From positions 1 to 64,000 of the forward strand of contig CAUYUJ010001299.1 in the NCBI GenBank assembly GCA_963575745.1: DNA of 64,000 nt, in the 5' to 3' direction. This DNA is from Prorocentrum cordatum (taxonomy: Eukaryota > Sar > Dinophyceae > Prorocentrales > Prorocentraceae). Positions within the stretch are counted from its first letter, which is position 1, and every line of letters starts with the position of its first letter. Shown here piece by piece: positions 22,659-32,964 of this stretch. Position numbers and translations under genes: made by a program. The notes below the pieces were generated by a model. It searched no databases, was not told where the DNA came from, and was given only the letters and a program-made list of their open reading frames with translations.

Positions 22659-23507
22659 CTACGCTCCTGCTTTCGTCAGTCTCCCTACCTGTGCCCCCGC
22701 TTCGGGACAGCTGCCTTTTTCCCGACTTCGCCTCCAGACCCGTGCTAGCTTCGCGTTCAAAACTATCCCCACACGGCCGCGGATGATCAGAGTCCACTTT
22801 TGTCCTCTGCAGATATACTCCCGCACGCCGTTGTGAGCAAAGGCCAAATCACTGAGCAGACCATACGACCACCCTCGGACCTCCAGGAGGGTCAGGATAC
22901 ACTGGATCTTCATCTCCAGGTCCCCCAACCCCCCGAAAACCCCCAACTTACGAGTGTTCCAAGTGCCCCGAACGAGGGTCTGAGCGCGGGGGCGTCTCTG
23001 CTTACGCAGAATGGATAGGCGATGCATTCCCTGAGACCTTTTTCGCAATCTACGCTCCTTCTTGCGAGCCTCGCGAGCCGTCCTCCGACGCTCGCGTCTC
23101 TGCGCCCTCCTATGGGACCTACTCTCTTGGTGGCCCTCAAACTCCTGTCCCACGGGTGACTGTGGAGGCGGCCACTCCGACTGACCATGGCCAGAGCCAC
23201 CGTCAGCCGACACAGCCGCCCCTCCCCCCAGATACCCTGCCGGCTCGCCGGGGCCAGTGGCGTAGCCGGGATCCCCATTCCCCCTGGCAGCCGAGGAAGG
23301 TCCGGAGACCCAACCGCCTCTACCGCCTGATGGTGGGGGTGGGGTGTGTGAAGTCCCGCCCCCAAACGAGTCCCCCGAAGACACCGGAGACGGCTGAGCC
23401 GAGAAACAACCGAGAGACCCACCGCCAGAGACCGACAGCCCGTCCCCCACCAGAGATCCAGAGGGGGCGCCCCCTGAGGGCCGTGGGTTAGCCGGTTCCT
23501 CGCCCAT
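22659..23507 (-). pseudogene. Truncated LINE endonuclease ORF
   Basis: ATG at 23507; 282 residues. An Arg/Glu-rich basic segment is followed, from about residue 180, by the start of an APE-like endonuclease: GTWNTRKLG, then RGWSYGLLSDLAF, VREY, and WTLIIRGRVGIVL, ending near LARVWRR. The second half of the domain, including the GDxN and SDH motifs, and the whole reverse transcriptase are absent; the frame ends at 22659. An internal breakpoint lies near 22720-22740. Confidence 0.65.
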
Positions 23508-23695
23508 GGCCCCAGCACCCCTCAACCAAAGCAGGAAACACAATCCGAAGACCCATGGATTTAATTTCCCCCAGTTTTACACCTGGACCCCTCGCCGAGA
23601 GAAAACTCAGAAGGGGGGGGAAGGGAACCGTTACCCGCCGACCGCCCGTCCCGGGAGGGGAGCCCGGGCTCACTTGGAGGGCCCTTCACTTGGTC

Positions 23696-23712
23696 GGCGA
23701 CGGCCAGCTCCT
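23696..23712. repeat. 17-bp target-site duplication, copy 2
   Basis: Identical to 20302-20318. Confidence 0.9.
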
Positions 23713-24655
23713 TCACGGGCATCACGAACAGGTCGTGCTTGATCTCCCGGTTCTGGGTAAATGCTCCTGTCACGTCAGCCTTGTACCCCTTGAACCCGAG
23801 CCACGCCATAGCCTGCAGTACCAGGTGCCGGGAGGTCCTGGTCATGGTTGGAGCGGTCGTCGGACGGTGCTCGCACTCAGGGTCCATGTATCCCAAGACC
23901 ACGATCCGGGCCTTGGGTTTCTTCTCGCTCGTGGTCTCGTCCACCTTCCGCTCCAGGATCCACCGCATGCGCATTGCATCCTCTGGTGGCGGGGTGACCC
24001 CAGGCGGCAAGGATTCCAGCACGCAGGATATCACGTAGTTGTTCACTTCGGCGGCCTTGGCGACGCTGAACTTCTTCACCTCCTCCAGGGTGAGGGTCCG
24101 CTCTGAGATCTCTCGCTTCCCCCTTTTGAACTGGCCTGCCATGTAGGTGCTCATGTGCCTCGTGGCCTGCTGCAGGGGCTTTCCTGCCAGGGGCAGCTCG
24201 ACCGAGACCTCCAGGGATGTCCCCTGCCCAGAAGGATCGGGCATCCGGGGGTGCCTTGGCCATGAGGGCAGCCTCTTCTATCATGATGTCCTCTGCCTGC
24301 GCGGCCCGGGCTGCCTTCGCGATGCTGGCCACTCCTCCTGGCGGTGGGGCCTTCTTCCGAGTCGACCTGCGCACAGGGATCTAGTTGCGCTCGGACTTGG
24401 TCTCATTCGGCGGCTCCTCGTGGCGCGCCTTCTTCATCGGAGGCGCTGGCTCAGGCACCCCCTCCCAGGATGCGAGTTCCTCGTCTTGCTCCGTGGGGTC
24501 GTGTCCCGAGAAGTCCAGGTACTCCTGCCGCATCGCCTGATTCATGAATGCGTTCACGGTCCAGGGCGCGCCCTTGCCCGCCATGAGCTCAGCGCAGGCG
24601 ATCTCCCGCGCGGACGCAGCCCGGATTCTGGCATAAATCCACCTTGATGATGCGT
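23713..24655 (-). pseudogene. Copia reverse transcriptase, N-terminal half
   Basis: In the 24244 frame: MRMRWILERK, KPKARIVVLGYMDPE and TTAPTMTRTSR, then GYKADVTGAFTQ (about 23745-23785). These are the usual N-terminal RT motifs, the last carrying a catalytic Asp. Upstream, frames change at about 24235 (from MAKAPPDAR to PSGQGTSLEV) and there is a stop at 24381. The stretch 24381-24655 is a linker between integrase and RT. Confidence 0.85.
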
Positions 24656-26190
24656 CCTGCCCGGACCAACCAGACCACAAGTCCAGCACGACCTGGATGC
24701 AGTGTCGGATTTGCTCCAAGGTCACCGTCTACGGGCCGGCTAGTCTCCACCGCGAGCACCCGCGCGAGCCCTTTGAATCAGCCCTTGACCTCGCCTTTCT
24801 CCTTGCGGAAATAGCGCACCCACATGCCAGGCGCCACGGCCTTGAGCGACTGGTTCTTGGCATTCTCTGCCCGACTCAGGCGACGCAGGTACACCTGCCA
24901 CAGGTACTCCTGCTCGGCCGCGCACATCCCCATGTAGTTCTGGCCGTACTCCTTGTCGACCCGCTGGGCCTCGACGCAGGGCAGCTCGTCGAAGTCGCTC
25001 TCGAAGAAATGGCCGTCCAGGTCAGGGGCCCTTCCCAGCGCGCGCTGCAAGGGGGAATGGCCTCGTGCGTCCTCCCGAGAGTTCCCGGCTGCTGTGGCGC
25101 GGGCCAGGGCCTCTTCGGTGGACGTGTCCGTGTTCTCAGTCACGAGCTTGTCCATCGTCCCCCTGGTTGCCTGGATCGCCTCTTCAGAGAGGGAACTGTG
25201 CCAGTGAGCCTGGCCGGGGATCGGCTCGTATCCGATGGAGTCCGAGTCAAAATGCTGGGCGGCCTGCTTGGACATCCAGGAGCCCTCGGGGTCCACCTTC
25301 ACGCGCTGCGGCTTCCCGAAGTACGGCAGCCACCTTTCTTCGTAGAAGCTCTTGAGGTCTGCCAGACGGGATTCCTGTGGCGGTCCTGACCCACCATGTG
25401 GCATAACAGCTTAGTGACCCGGACCTTGCAGTTCTCGTCAATGATCAGCGAGAACTTGGCCTTGAGCTTCGTCCAGGGGTGCTCCCACTCGAATCGGTCC
25501 GCCTGGATCTGCTTCCACTTCGGGGGTGCGGCCTCAAGACTGACGGGCGGGTGCGTCGGGCGGCGGTTGTTCGCCTCCTCGCGCGCCTCGCAGTGGAAGT
25601 CCTGGTGGGGCTCACCCCCTTCCTCTTCAGCGCATTCAGCATGGATGCCTTGGAGCTGTGACCGGACCATCGGTGCACAGATGTGAGCCACTGCATGATC
25701 TTCTGGTACTCCTTGGAGCCAGGGTCCTCGGAGGGTGAGGTCGACTCCAGTTGCCCCGCGAAGGCGTGCCCTTTGGTCCGCAAGAACTCGTGGTGGTCCG
25801 GCGCGGCCTCCTCGATCATGGCCCGCACGGCCCTCCGGGCGAACTCGTCCGTGTAGTAGCCTGTCAAGGCCGTGAGGCCCCCGCCCATGAGCTCGCCATG
25901 CCGGTGACCTCCTGGGCACTCTGTGGCTATCCGAGCCGCCATCTTCGGTGAGGTCGTAGCGATGAGCCACTCCTTCAGGAGAGGCTCCCCCTTCTCATTC
26001 TTGACCCCGAGCTGGCACCCGGCCACCTTCACCACGGTCATTGAGCAGTCCTCGATCATCTGGCGAATCATGACATGGCCCCACCTTTCGCACTTGATAG
26101 GCCACTCCCAGTGGGCGTGCCTGCCCTGGGCCACCTGGTCGTACACCAGTTGCACCGCGCCCTTGTACTCTCTGATCGCTTGTTGGAGCC
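24656..26190 (-). pseudogene. Copia pre-integrase and integrase
   Basis: Pre-integrase: HRWSGHSSKASMLNALKRKG (about 25620-25680). Integrase core: QADRFEWEHP (about 25475-25510, first Asp), RVKVDPEGSW (about 25270-25300, second Asp) and AHWHSSLSEEAI (about 25180-25215, Glu). The C-terminal domain is marked by GMWVRYFRKEKG, ending at a stop at 24778. Frame changes occur near 25615, 25395 and 24650. All three catalytic acids survive, in different frames. Confidence 0.85.
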
Positions 26191-26945
26191 ATCGTTTCCT
26201 GGTCGCCTCTGCCCCTGGCCGGGTTGGAGGCGTTGAAACCGAGGGTCAGCGTGGACAGGGGACCACGCCGAGTGCTGATCCAGAGGTGGTCGGGCTCGGC
26301 CTTGTCCCTGGTCTCCCGTGCCTTCTGGTTACCCTGGGCTGTCCCGAGCTTGTGGCCGCTCCACGAGCTGACCCGCCGCGCTGCTTCCTCGCCAAACTTC
26401 TCGGCCATCTTCGTGCTCAGGATGGATGCGGGACTACAGGCCAGCTCCATGAGCTTGACCCCCCCATGTGCCATCAGCGCCTCGAAGTCCTCGGTGCTGT
26501 TGCTCTCCCTGATGCACTTCGCGAGCCATCGCTGCTTCCTCGGGTCGAGCTCCTTGACGTGGTTCAAACCCCGGCTGGACCATTCTGACTGTGCTCCACT
26601 GCGATAAAACTGTCCGCGGAACTCGGAGCCCTCGGCGCCTCGAGGCGCTCCAGCCTCTGGTTGAGCTGACCCGGAGCCGCCAGCATCTCCTTCTGGACCT
26701 GGCAGTTGGCTGTCAGCTCCTCCTGGTGGGCCGATCGCAACGTCTCCTCGTCGAGCTCGTCCTCCATCATCACGTCCATTGTGCGCCGGCGAGATGACCT
26801 CGCGCCCCCTCGTGCCCTGGTAGACTCCACTGGAGCTTCCACCGGGTCCTTGGTCATCTCCTGGACTACCTTCATTTCGTTGAGCCACGAGACAAACCGG
26901 GTGAGCTCCCAGCTGCTCTCGGTGCTGGCCTCCTTGGGCCCACCA
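26191..26945 (-). pseudogene. Copia N-terminal region with methyltransferase-like module
   Basis: From 26945 the reading begins with TRFVSWLNEMK and an acidic linker (MMEDELDEETL). After a frame change near 26600 comes KLMELACSPASILS...PDHLWIST (about 26300-26470), and after another near 26210, HWEWPIKCERW (about 26085-26125). The pattern of a Leu/Met-Glu-x-x-Cys start, then DHLW-S, then E-x-P, resembles a SAM-dependent methyltransferase fold. I associate this module with Copia polyproteins of dinoflagellates, but no catalytic activity is claimed. Confidence 0.6.
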
Positions 26946-26956
26946 CACTAACGCGC

Positions 26957-27319
26957 ATGGAAGGACCTCATCAAAGCGCTGCTCGCGAGCACCGAGGAAG
27001 GGGAAGACAGCGCAGCGTTGCTGGGGCACTGGAAGGAGGTCACCATGAAGAAGGGGCTGGCCGACATGTCCAGGGGGGCGCGCTACTTCAGGCCGCGGGC
27101 GCCGCGGGGCAAGGCGAGGAAGAGCAGCGAGCGCATGGGGGGCAGAGTGCGCCTTCAGCGGTCGACGTCGGGGAGCAGGGCGACCGCCTGGACCAGGCGC
27201 TTCGCAGCCAGATCATCAAGATGGAAGGGGAGATCACCACTGGCGCGGCGCCACAGGAAATTCTGGAGAGGGGCGCCAGGGCGCTCTTGAACGAATTGCA
27301 CGGCGGCTCGGGCCAGTAG
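26957..27319 (+). pseudogene. Unrecognised coding remnant
   Basis: Coding-like sequence runs WKDLIKALLASTEEGEDS to RYFRPRAPRGKARK in one frame (26958 to about 27150). It then continues in another frame as RLDQALRSQIIKMEGEI...ALLNELHGG to a stop at 27317-27319. One frameshift joins them. It is oriented opposite to the adjacent Copia. The charged, helical sequence could be part of a gag-like protein; family unknown. Confidence 0.45.
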
Positions 27320-27828
27320 AGCAGCGTCGATTGGCAGGTCGAGTGAGTTCTGAGCGCCTGAGGAGTCTCTTGGATCGGGACCTTCTGAGCGGTGAGTTTG
27401 TTTCCTCTAGCCCCTCCCCCCCCCTTTCTCCGGAATGGAGCTTTCTTGGAATCTCGGGGCCGCGCGACCGCAGCTGCGATGGTTCAGCCGCGCCCGAAGG
27501 GGCGCGGGAAAGGCAGCGGGGGGCGAAGTCGCCCCCCACTGAGCAGCAGAGATGTTTCTCCTTGAGCCACAATTTGCACGCAGAGGAGCGTCTCGATAGG
27601 GGCCACGTTCTGTATGTTAGTTTTACTGATGGGCTGCCACCTCTGCGGCCTGCGTTCTCCTCGCTGGCTCGCAGAGGGCGCGCGCACCCCGCCAGCGTCA
27701 GCGAGTGACATAGTCGCTGCCCTCGCCGGAGTTGCCGCCGGGCGATGCAAGGACGATGAGACCCATGCTTTCTTCGCCCAGGGATGGTCAAGGTCGCGGC
27801 CCCGCCCCCCTCCTCTTCCTCGCGCGGA
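27320..27828. other. No gene recognised
   Basis: Open frames exist on both strands without motifs. It ends with a short pyrimidine tract (CCCCTCCTCTTCCTCG) that corresponds to the end of the long TCC tracts at 30445 and 32865. Confidence 0.45.
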
Positions 27829-27930
27829 ACGCGACTTAGAAACGCGCGACGCGCGCCCCGGCGGCTGCGCGCCGGAGGGCGACCCAGAGGAGGCGGGCGC
27901 CGGAGTACGACCCGGAGAAAACACGTGAGG

Positions 27931-28810
27931 CGCGGGCTCCATAGGGAGGGGGCCCCCGCCGGAGATTGAATCCATTCATAGACGAGGCCCCCGCCTCATA
28001 CTTCCGTCATATCCAGGCCTCAGGAGCTCACAAGTGACGACGGTTACAGGTGCCGATGACCCGCTTCGGATTCGAACGTGAAGCGCGGGCTCCATAGGTA
28101 GAGGGCGCTCGCCTGAGACTTCCTCGCAATTCATTCACAGAGGAGGCCCCTGCCTCATATTTCGCCCGTGTTCAGGCCTCAGGAGCTCAAAAGTGACGAC
28201 AGCTGCAGGAGGCCGATGACCCGCCTCGGGTTCGAACGTGAAGTGCGGGCCCCATAGACAGGGGTTCCCGCTTGAGACTTCCACGCAATTCATTCACAGA
28301 CGAGGTTCCCGTTTGATACTTCTTCCATACTCAGGCCTCAGGAGCCCGAAAGTGGCGACCGTTACAGGAGGCCGATGACCCGCCTCGGATTCGAACATGA
28401 AGCGCGGGCCCTAGAAGGAGGTGGGTTCACGCTTGAGTCTTCCTCGCAATTCATTGACAGACGAGGCCCCCGCCTCATACTTCGTCCACGCCCGGGACTC
28501 AGGAGCCAAAGAGTGACGACAATTGCAGGAGGCCGATGACCCGCCTCGGATTCAAACATGAAGCGCGGGCCCCATAGGGAAGGGGCTCCCGCCTGAAAGT
28601 TCCTCGCAATCCACTCACAGACGAGGTTCCCGTTTGATACTTCCTCCATTTCCAGGCCTCAGGAACCGAAAATTGACGACGGTCGCAGGAGGCCGATGAC
28701 CCGCCCCGGAGTCGAACGTGACGCGCAGACCCCGTAGGGAGGGGGTTCACGCTTGAGACGTCGTCGCAATTCACTCATCGACGAGGCTCCCGCCTGAGAC
28801 TTCCTCCGAT
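27931..28810. repeat. 158-bp satellite, block 1
   Basis: About five and a half monomers. Each has CGATGACCCGC[CT]TCGGATTCGAAC, GTGAAGCGCGGGC[CT]CCATAG, CTTCCTCGCAATTCATTCAC and CAGGCCTCAGGAGC. The motif positions near 28068, 28230, 28387, 28545 and 28704 give a period of 157-162. On the minus strand each unit reads GTTCGAATCC or a variant. Confidence 0.9.
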
Positions 28811-29560
28811 GCTGAGGACGATGGTGATGGGTGATTGTGACGATGATGATTGTGACGATGGTGGCGGGTGATGGGTGGTTATGGTGACGGTGGTGATGGG
28901 TGATAGTGATGGTGTTCACTCCCAGACGAGGCTCCCGCCTGAGACCTCCTCAAGCTGATCGCGTGGATGTGTGCGCGAGTGTGTGCGATAATGACGATGT
29001 TGACGGTGGTGTTGTGGTAATGATGATGGCGTGTTGGGTAATAGTTGTGAGTGAGTGGGTGAGCCAGTCAGGATATGTGAGTGAGTGTGAGTGAATGAGT
29101 CGAGGGTGGGTGATCATGTAGGTGGTGTTAATGTTGTGATGAGTGTGAGAGAGAGAGAGAGAGAAGAGGGGGGTGTTTTTCCATCCTGTTCCCGCGCGGG
29201 GTGCCCAACGAAAACAATGACCCAATTTAGGATGTGGTGAGTCATGACGATGATGATGATGGGTCATGAGGAGTAGTTGTGAAGGAGTAAGTGAGCCATG
29301 ATAAATGATTGTGTCCGAGTGAACGAGCGAAAGTGGTCGGGTGAGTGCGAATGGGTGTGTAAGTGATGATGATAGTGCGATGATGATGTGAGTGTGTGAC
29401 TGTGTGAGTGAGAAGAGAGGGGGTGTTTCTTTCATCCTATTCCTTCGCGGGGTGTCCAGGGAGACAAACCAATTTTCCATGTGGGGAAACGGTATAACGA
29501 CGGTGGGACCCCACATGATAATATGTTTAATTTGCCCGTGGGTATCCTCCTGCCTCTTTT
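28811..29560. repeat. GATGA / TGAGTGAG tract, cycle 1
   Basis: GATGATGG-type and GAGTGAGTG-type short repeats, with two copies of a unit of about 250 bp that contains GAGAAGAG, TCCATCCTGTTCC, CGCGGGGTGCC and AATTTAGGATGTG. It ends in GGACCCCACATGATAATATG. Confidence 0.85.
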
Positions 29561-30191
29561 CTTTGTCGCGCCTACTCCTGTCTCCTCGGTTTCATCCTCC
29601 CTGTTTTTCCTCCTGCCTCAACCCTTGCCTCCTTTTTCTCCGACTCTTGCCCCCTCCACCACCACCACCTCCTCCTCCTTTTCCTCTCCGTATCCCTCCT
29701 GTTGCTCCTCCTCGTCCTCCTCCTGCTCCTCTTCCTCCTCCTTTTCCTCCTCCTCGTCTTCCTCCTGCTCCTCCTCTTCCTCCTCCTCCTCTCGCTCTCC
29801 CTCCTCCGCCTCCTCCTCCTCCTCCTCCCCGTCTCTATCTTCCTTCCCGTCTTCCTCCTCCTCCTCCTCCTCCTCCTCTTCCTCCTCGTCCTCCACCTCC
29901 TCCTCCTCCTCCTCCTCCTCCTCCTCATCATCCTCTTCCTCCTCCTCCTCCTCCTCCTCTTTCTCTTCCTGCCTCTTCCTTAGGCCTCCTGCCCCCTCCT
30001 GGGGCCTCCTTTTGGGGCCTCCTGGAGCCTTCTGGGCCTCCCGGGACCTCCTGGCGCCTCCCAGGGCATTCCTCCTCCTCCTCCTCCTCCTCCTCCTCCT
30101 CCTCGTGTTCCCCCTCTGCCTCCTCCTCCTCCTCCTCCTTTCCTCCTCCTCCTCCTCCTCCTCCTCCTCCTCCTCCTCCTCCTCCTCCTCC

Positions 30192-30229
<38 letters not shown>

Positions 30230-30458
30230 GTCCTGTTCCCCCTCTGCCTCCTCCTCCTCTTCCTCCTTTTCGTTCTCGTCCTGCATCCTCTTCTTCTTCC
30301 TCCTCCTCCTTCTGCTCCTCCTCCTCCTCCTCCTCATCGTCTTGTTCCCCTTCTCTGTTTCCTCCTCTTCCTCCTTGCCTTTCTCGTCCTGCATCCTCCT
30401 CCTCCTCCTGCTCCTCCTCCTCCTCCTCCCTCTCCTCCTCTTCCTCGTGCGGAGCACG
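29561..30458. repeat. CCT/TCC tract, cycle 2
   Basis: Pyrimidine microsatellite, broken near 29990-30070 by GGGGCCTCCTGG units and at about 30190-30230 by (CAT)n. The long poly-Pro and poly-Ser frames are artefacts. Confidence 0.95.
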
Positions 30459-30544
30459 ACCTGGAGGAAACGCGCGACGTGTGTCCCAGCGGCTACGCGC
30501 CGGAGGACGACCCAGTGGAAGCGCGCGCCGGTGGACGACCCGGA

Positions 30545-31405
30545 GAAAGCACGTGAGGTGCGGGCCCCATAGGGAAACCGCTCCCGCCCGAGACTTCCTC
30601 GCAATGCACTCACAGACGAGGCTCCCGCCTCATACTTCATCCATTTTTGGGCGTCAGGAGCCCCAAAGTGACGACGGTCACAGGAGGCCGGTGACCTGCA
30701 GCGGATCCGAACATGAAGTGCGGGCCCCATAGAGTGGGGCTCCCGCCTCAGACTTCTTTGCGGTCCACTTACAGACGAGGCCCCCGCCTGATATTTGCTC
30801 CATATTCAGGCTTCAGGGGCCCAGAGCTGACGACAGTCACAGGAGGCCGATGGCCCGCTTCGGATTCGAACATGAAGTGCGGGCCCTGTAGGGAGGAAGC
30901 TCCCGCCTGAGATTTCGCCGCGATTCACTCACAGACGAGGCCCCCCTTATGCGTCGTCCATATTGAGGCCGCAGGAGCCAAAAGTGACGACGGTTACAGG
31001 AGGCCGATGACCCGCCCCGTATTCGAGCATGAAGTGCGAGCCCCATAGAAGAGAGGCTCCCGCTTGAAATCTCCTCGCAATTCATTCACACGCTCCCGCC
31101 TCCTACTTCGTCCGCTTGCGGGCCTCAGGAGCCCCAAAGTGACGACGGGCAGAGGAGGTCGATGACCCGCTTCGGATTCGAGCATGCAGCGCCGCCTGAG
31201 ACCTCCTCGTGATTCCCTCACAGACGAGGCTCCCGCCTCATACCTCCACCGCATTCAGGCCTCATGAACCCAAAAGACGCTACTTACAGGAGGCCGACGA
31301 CCCGCTTCGGATTCGAACACGAAGCGCGGGCCCCATAGGGAGCGGGCTCCCGCCTGGCACTTCCTCGCAATTCATTCACAGACGAAACCCCCGCCCGAGA
31401 CGACA
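30545..31405. repeat. 158-bp satellite, block 2
   Basis: About five to six monomers of the same satellite as block 1. GGATTCGAACATG variants lie near 30707, 30861, 31018, 31175 and 31308. Confidence 0.9.
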
Positions 31406-31467
31406 CCAGCGAGTGATGATCAAGCTGAAGGTGATCTGATGATTGCGATGCTGCTGATGATGATGAC

Positions 31468-31501
<34 letters not shown>

Positions 31502-32160
31502 GTGCGTGAGTGATCGAGCGAGTGAACCTGCGAATGCAGAACAGGAGAGGGGGTGAGGTGACAGGATTGCGCGGGATGTCCAGAGAGAACAAGAACCCCA
31601 TTTAGGTTGCGGGGAATATTGATGATGATGAGTCGTGAGTAATAGTTGTGAATGACAGTGTGAGCCACCCAGGAAAAGTGACTGCGCGGGAGTGAGTGAA
31701 TGAAAATGGTTGGGTGAGTGCGAGTGAGTGAGTGTGTAAGTGATGTTGTTGTTGCGATGATGATGTGAATGTGTGTGAGTGAGAAGAGGGGTGTTCCTTC
31801 CATCCTGCTCTTGCGAGGGGTGCCGAAAGAAAACCAGAACCCCACTTAGGATGTGTGGTTAATGATGATGACATAGCACAAGTAGCAGTTGTGAATGAGT
31901 GAATGAGACATTCAGGAAGAGCGAGTGAGTCTCAATGGGTAAATGAGATTGGTCGAGTGAGTGCGAGTGATTGTGTAAGTGATGTTGATGTTGCGATGAT
32001 GATGTGAGTGTATGAGTGAGAAAAGAAGGGATGTTCCTTCCATCCTGTACCTGCGCGGGGTGTCCAGGCAAAAGAAGAACCCCACTTTGGACGTGAGGAA
32101 AATATGCAGACGGTGGGACCCCACATGATCATATGTTTAACTTGCCTGGGGATATTTTGT
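31406..32160. repeat. GATGA / TGAGTGAG tract, cycle 2
   Basis: Same composition and internal 250-bp unit as 28811-29560, here in three copies. It ends with the shared GGACCCCACATGATCATATG landmark. Confidence 0.85.
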
Positions 32161-32874
32161 TGCCCCTTCCATATCCAACCTTTTCCTGCCTCCTCCTTCT
32201 CCCCTTGCCTGCTCCTCCTCCTGCCTCAACCCCTGCCTCCTCCTCCTCCTGCCTCCTCCACCACCTCCTCGTTTCCTCCTCCTTTTCCATGTCCCTTTCC
32301 CCTCCTCCTCTTTTCCTCTTCTTGTTGTTCCTCCTCCTCCTCCGCCTCCTCCTTCTCTTCCTCCTCCTCCTCCTCCTCCTCGTTTTCATCCTCCCCTCTC
32401 CCCCTTTCCCCTCTCCCTCTCACTCCTCCGCCTCCTCGTCTCCATCAACCTCCCCGTTTTCCTCCTCCTCCTCCTCCTCCTCCTCCTCCTCCTCCTCCTC
32501 CTCCTCCTCCTCCTCCTCCTCCTCCTCCTCCTCCTCCTCCTCCTCCTCCTCCTCCTCCTCTCCTCCTCCTCCTCCTCCTCCTCCTCCTCCTCCTCCTCCT
32601 CCTCCTCCTCCTCCTCCTCCCATCCTTCCTCCTCTCCCTCTCCCTCCTCCTCCTCGTCCTATTTCCCCTCTGCCCCCTCTTCCTCCTCCTCAGCCTCCTT
32701 CCTTCTCGTTCTCATCCTGCATCCTCCTCCTCCTCCTCCTCCTCCTCCTCCTCCTCCTCCTCCTGCTCCTCCTCTTCCTCCTCCTCCTCCTCCTCCTCTT
32801 CCTTCTGCTGCTCCTCCTCCTCCTCCTCCTCCTCCTCCTCCTCTTCCTTGTCCTCTTCCTCATGTTTAACACGA
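32161..32874. repeat. CCT/TCC tract, cycle 3
   Basis: Pyrimidine microsatellite, almost pure CTC between about 32460 and 32620. Confidence 0.95.
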
Positions 32875-32964
32875 CCAAAAGGAAACGCACGACGTGCGTC
32901 CCAGCGGCTACGCGCCGGAGGACGACCCAGAGGAAGCGCGCGCCGGACGACGACTCGGAGAAAC

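Larger units (their letters stand above)
20319..23695 (-). mobile_element. 3.4-kb insertion in the Copia RT
   Basis: Bounded by a 17-bp perfect direct repeat. On the minus strand it contains, in order, a short 5' leader, an ORF with the start of a LINE-type endonuclease (23507-22659), a 0.5-kb gap, a gag/ORF1-like ORF (21927-20929), and a G-rich repeat (20860-20430). The gene order and the truncated endonuclease do not fit a simple LINE. It reads as a chimeric or non-autonomous retroelement. The long target duplication fits LINE-type integration. Confidence 0.75.
18777..26945 (-). mobile_element. Degenerate Ty1/Copia retrotransposon, split by a 3.4-kb insertion
   Basis: Minus-strand order: N-terminal/gag-like region, methyltransferase-like module, pre-integrase, integrase (DD-E motifs visible), reverse transcriptase, RNase H. 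This is the Copia order (integrase before RT). At least six frameshifts and one in-frame stop show it is dead. The RT is split between the KADVTGAF box and the LRKAVYGL box by sequence bounded by a 17-bp direct repeat. No LTRs were recognised. Confidence 0.88.

Noticed and set aside
29392-30732. 446-codon plus-strand frame
   Set aside because: Runs through the CCT tract; composition is that of the repeat.
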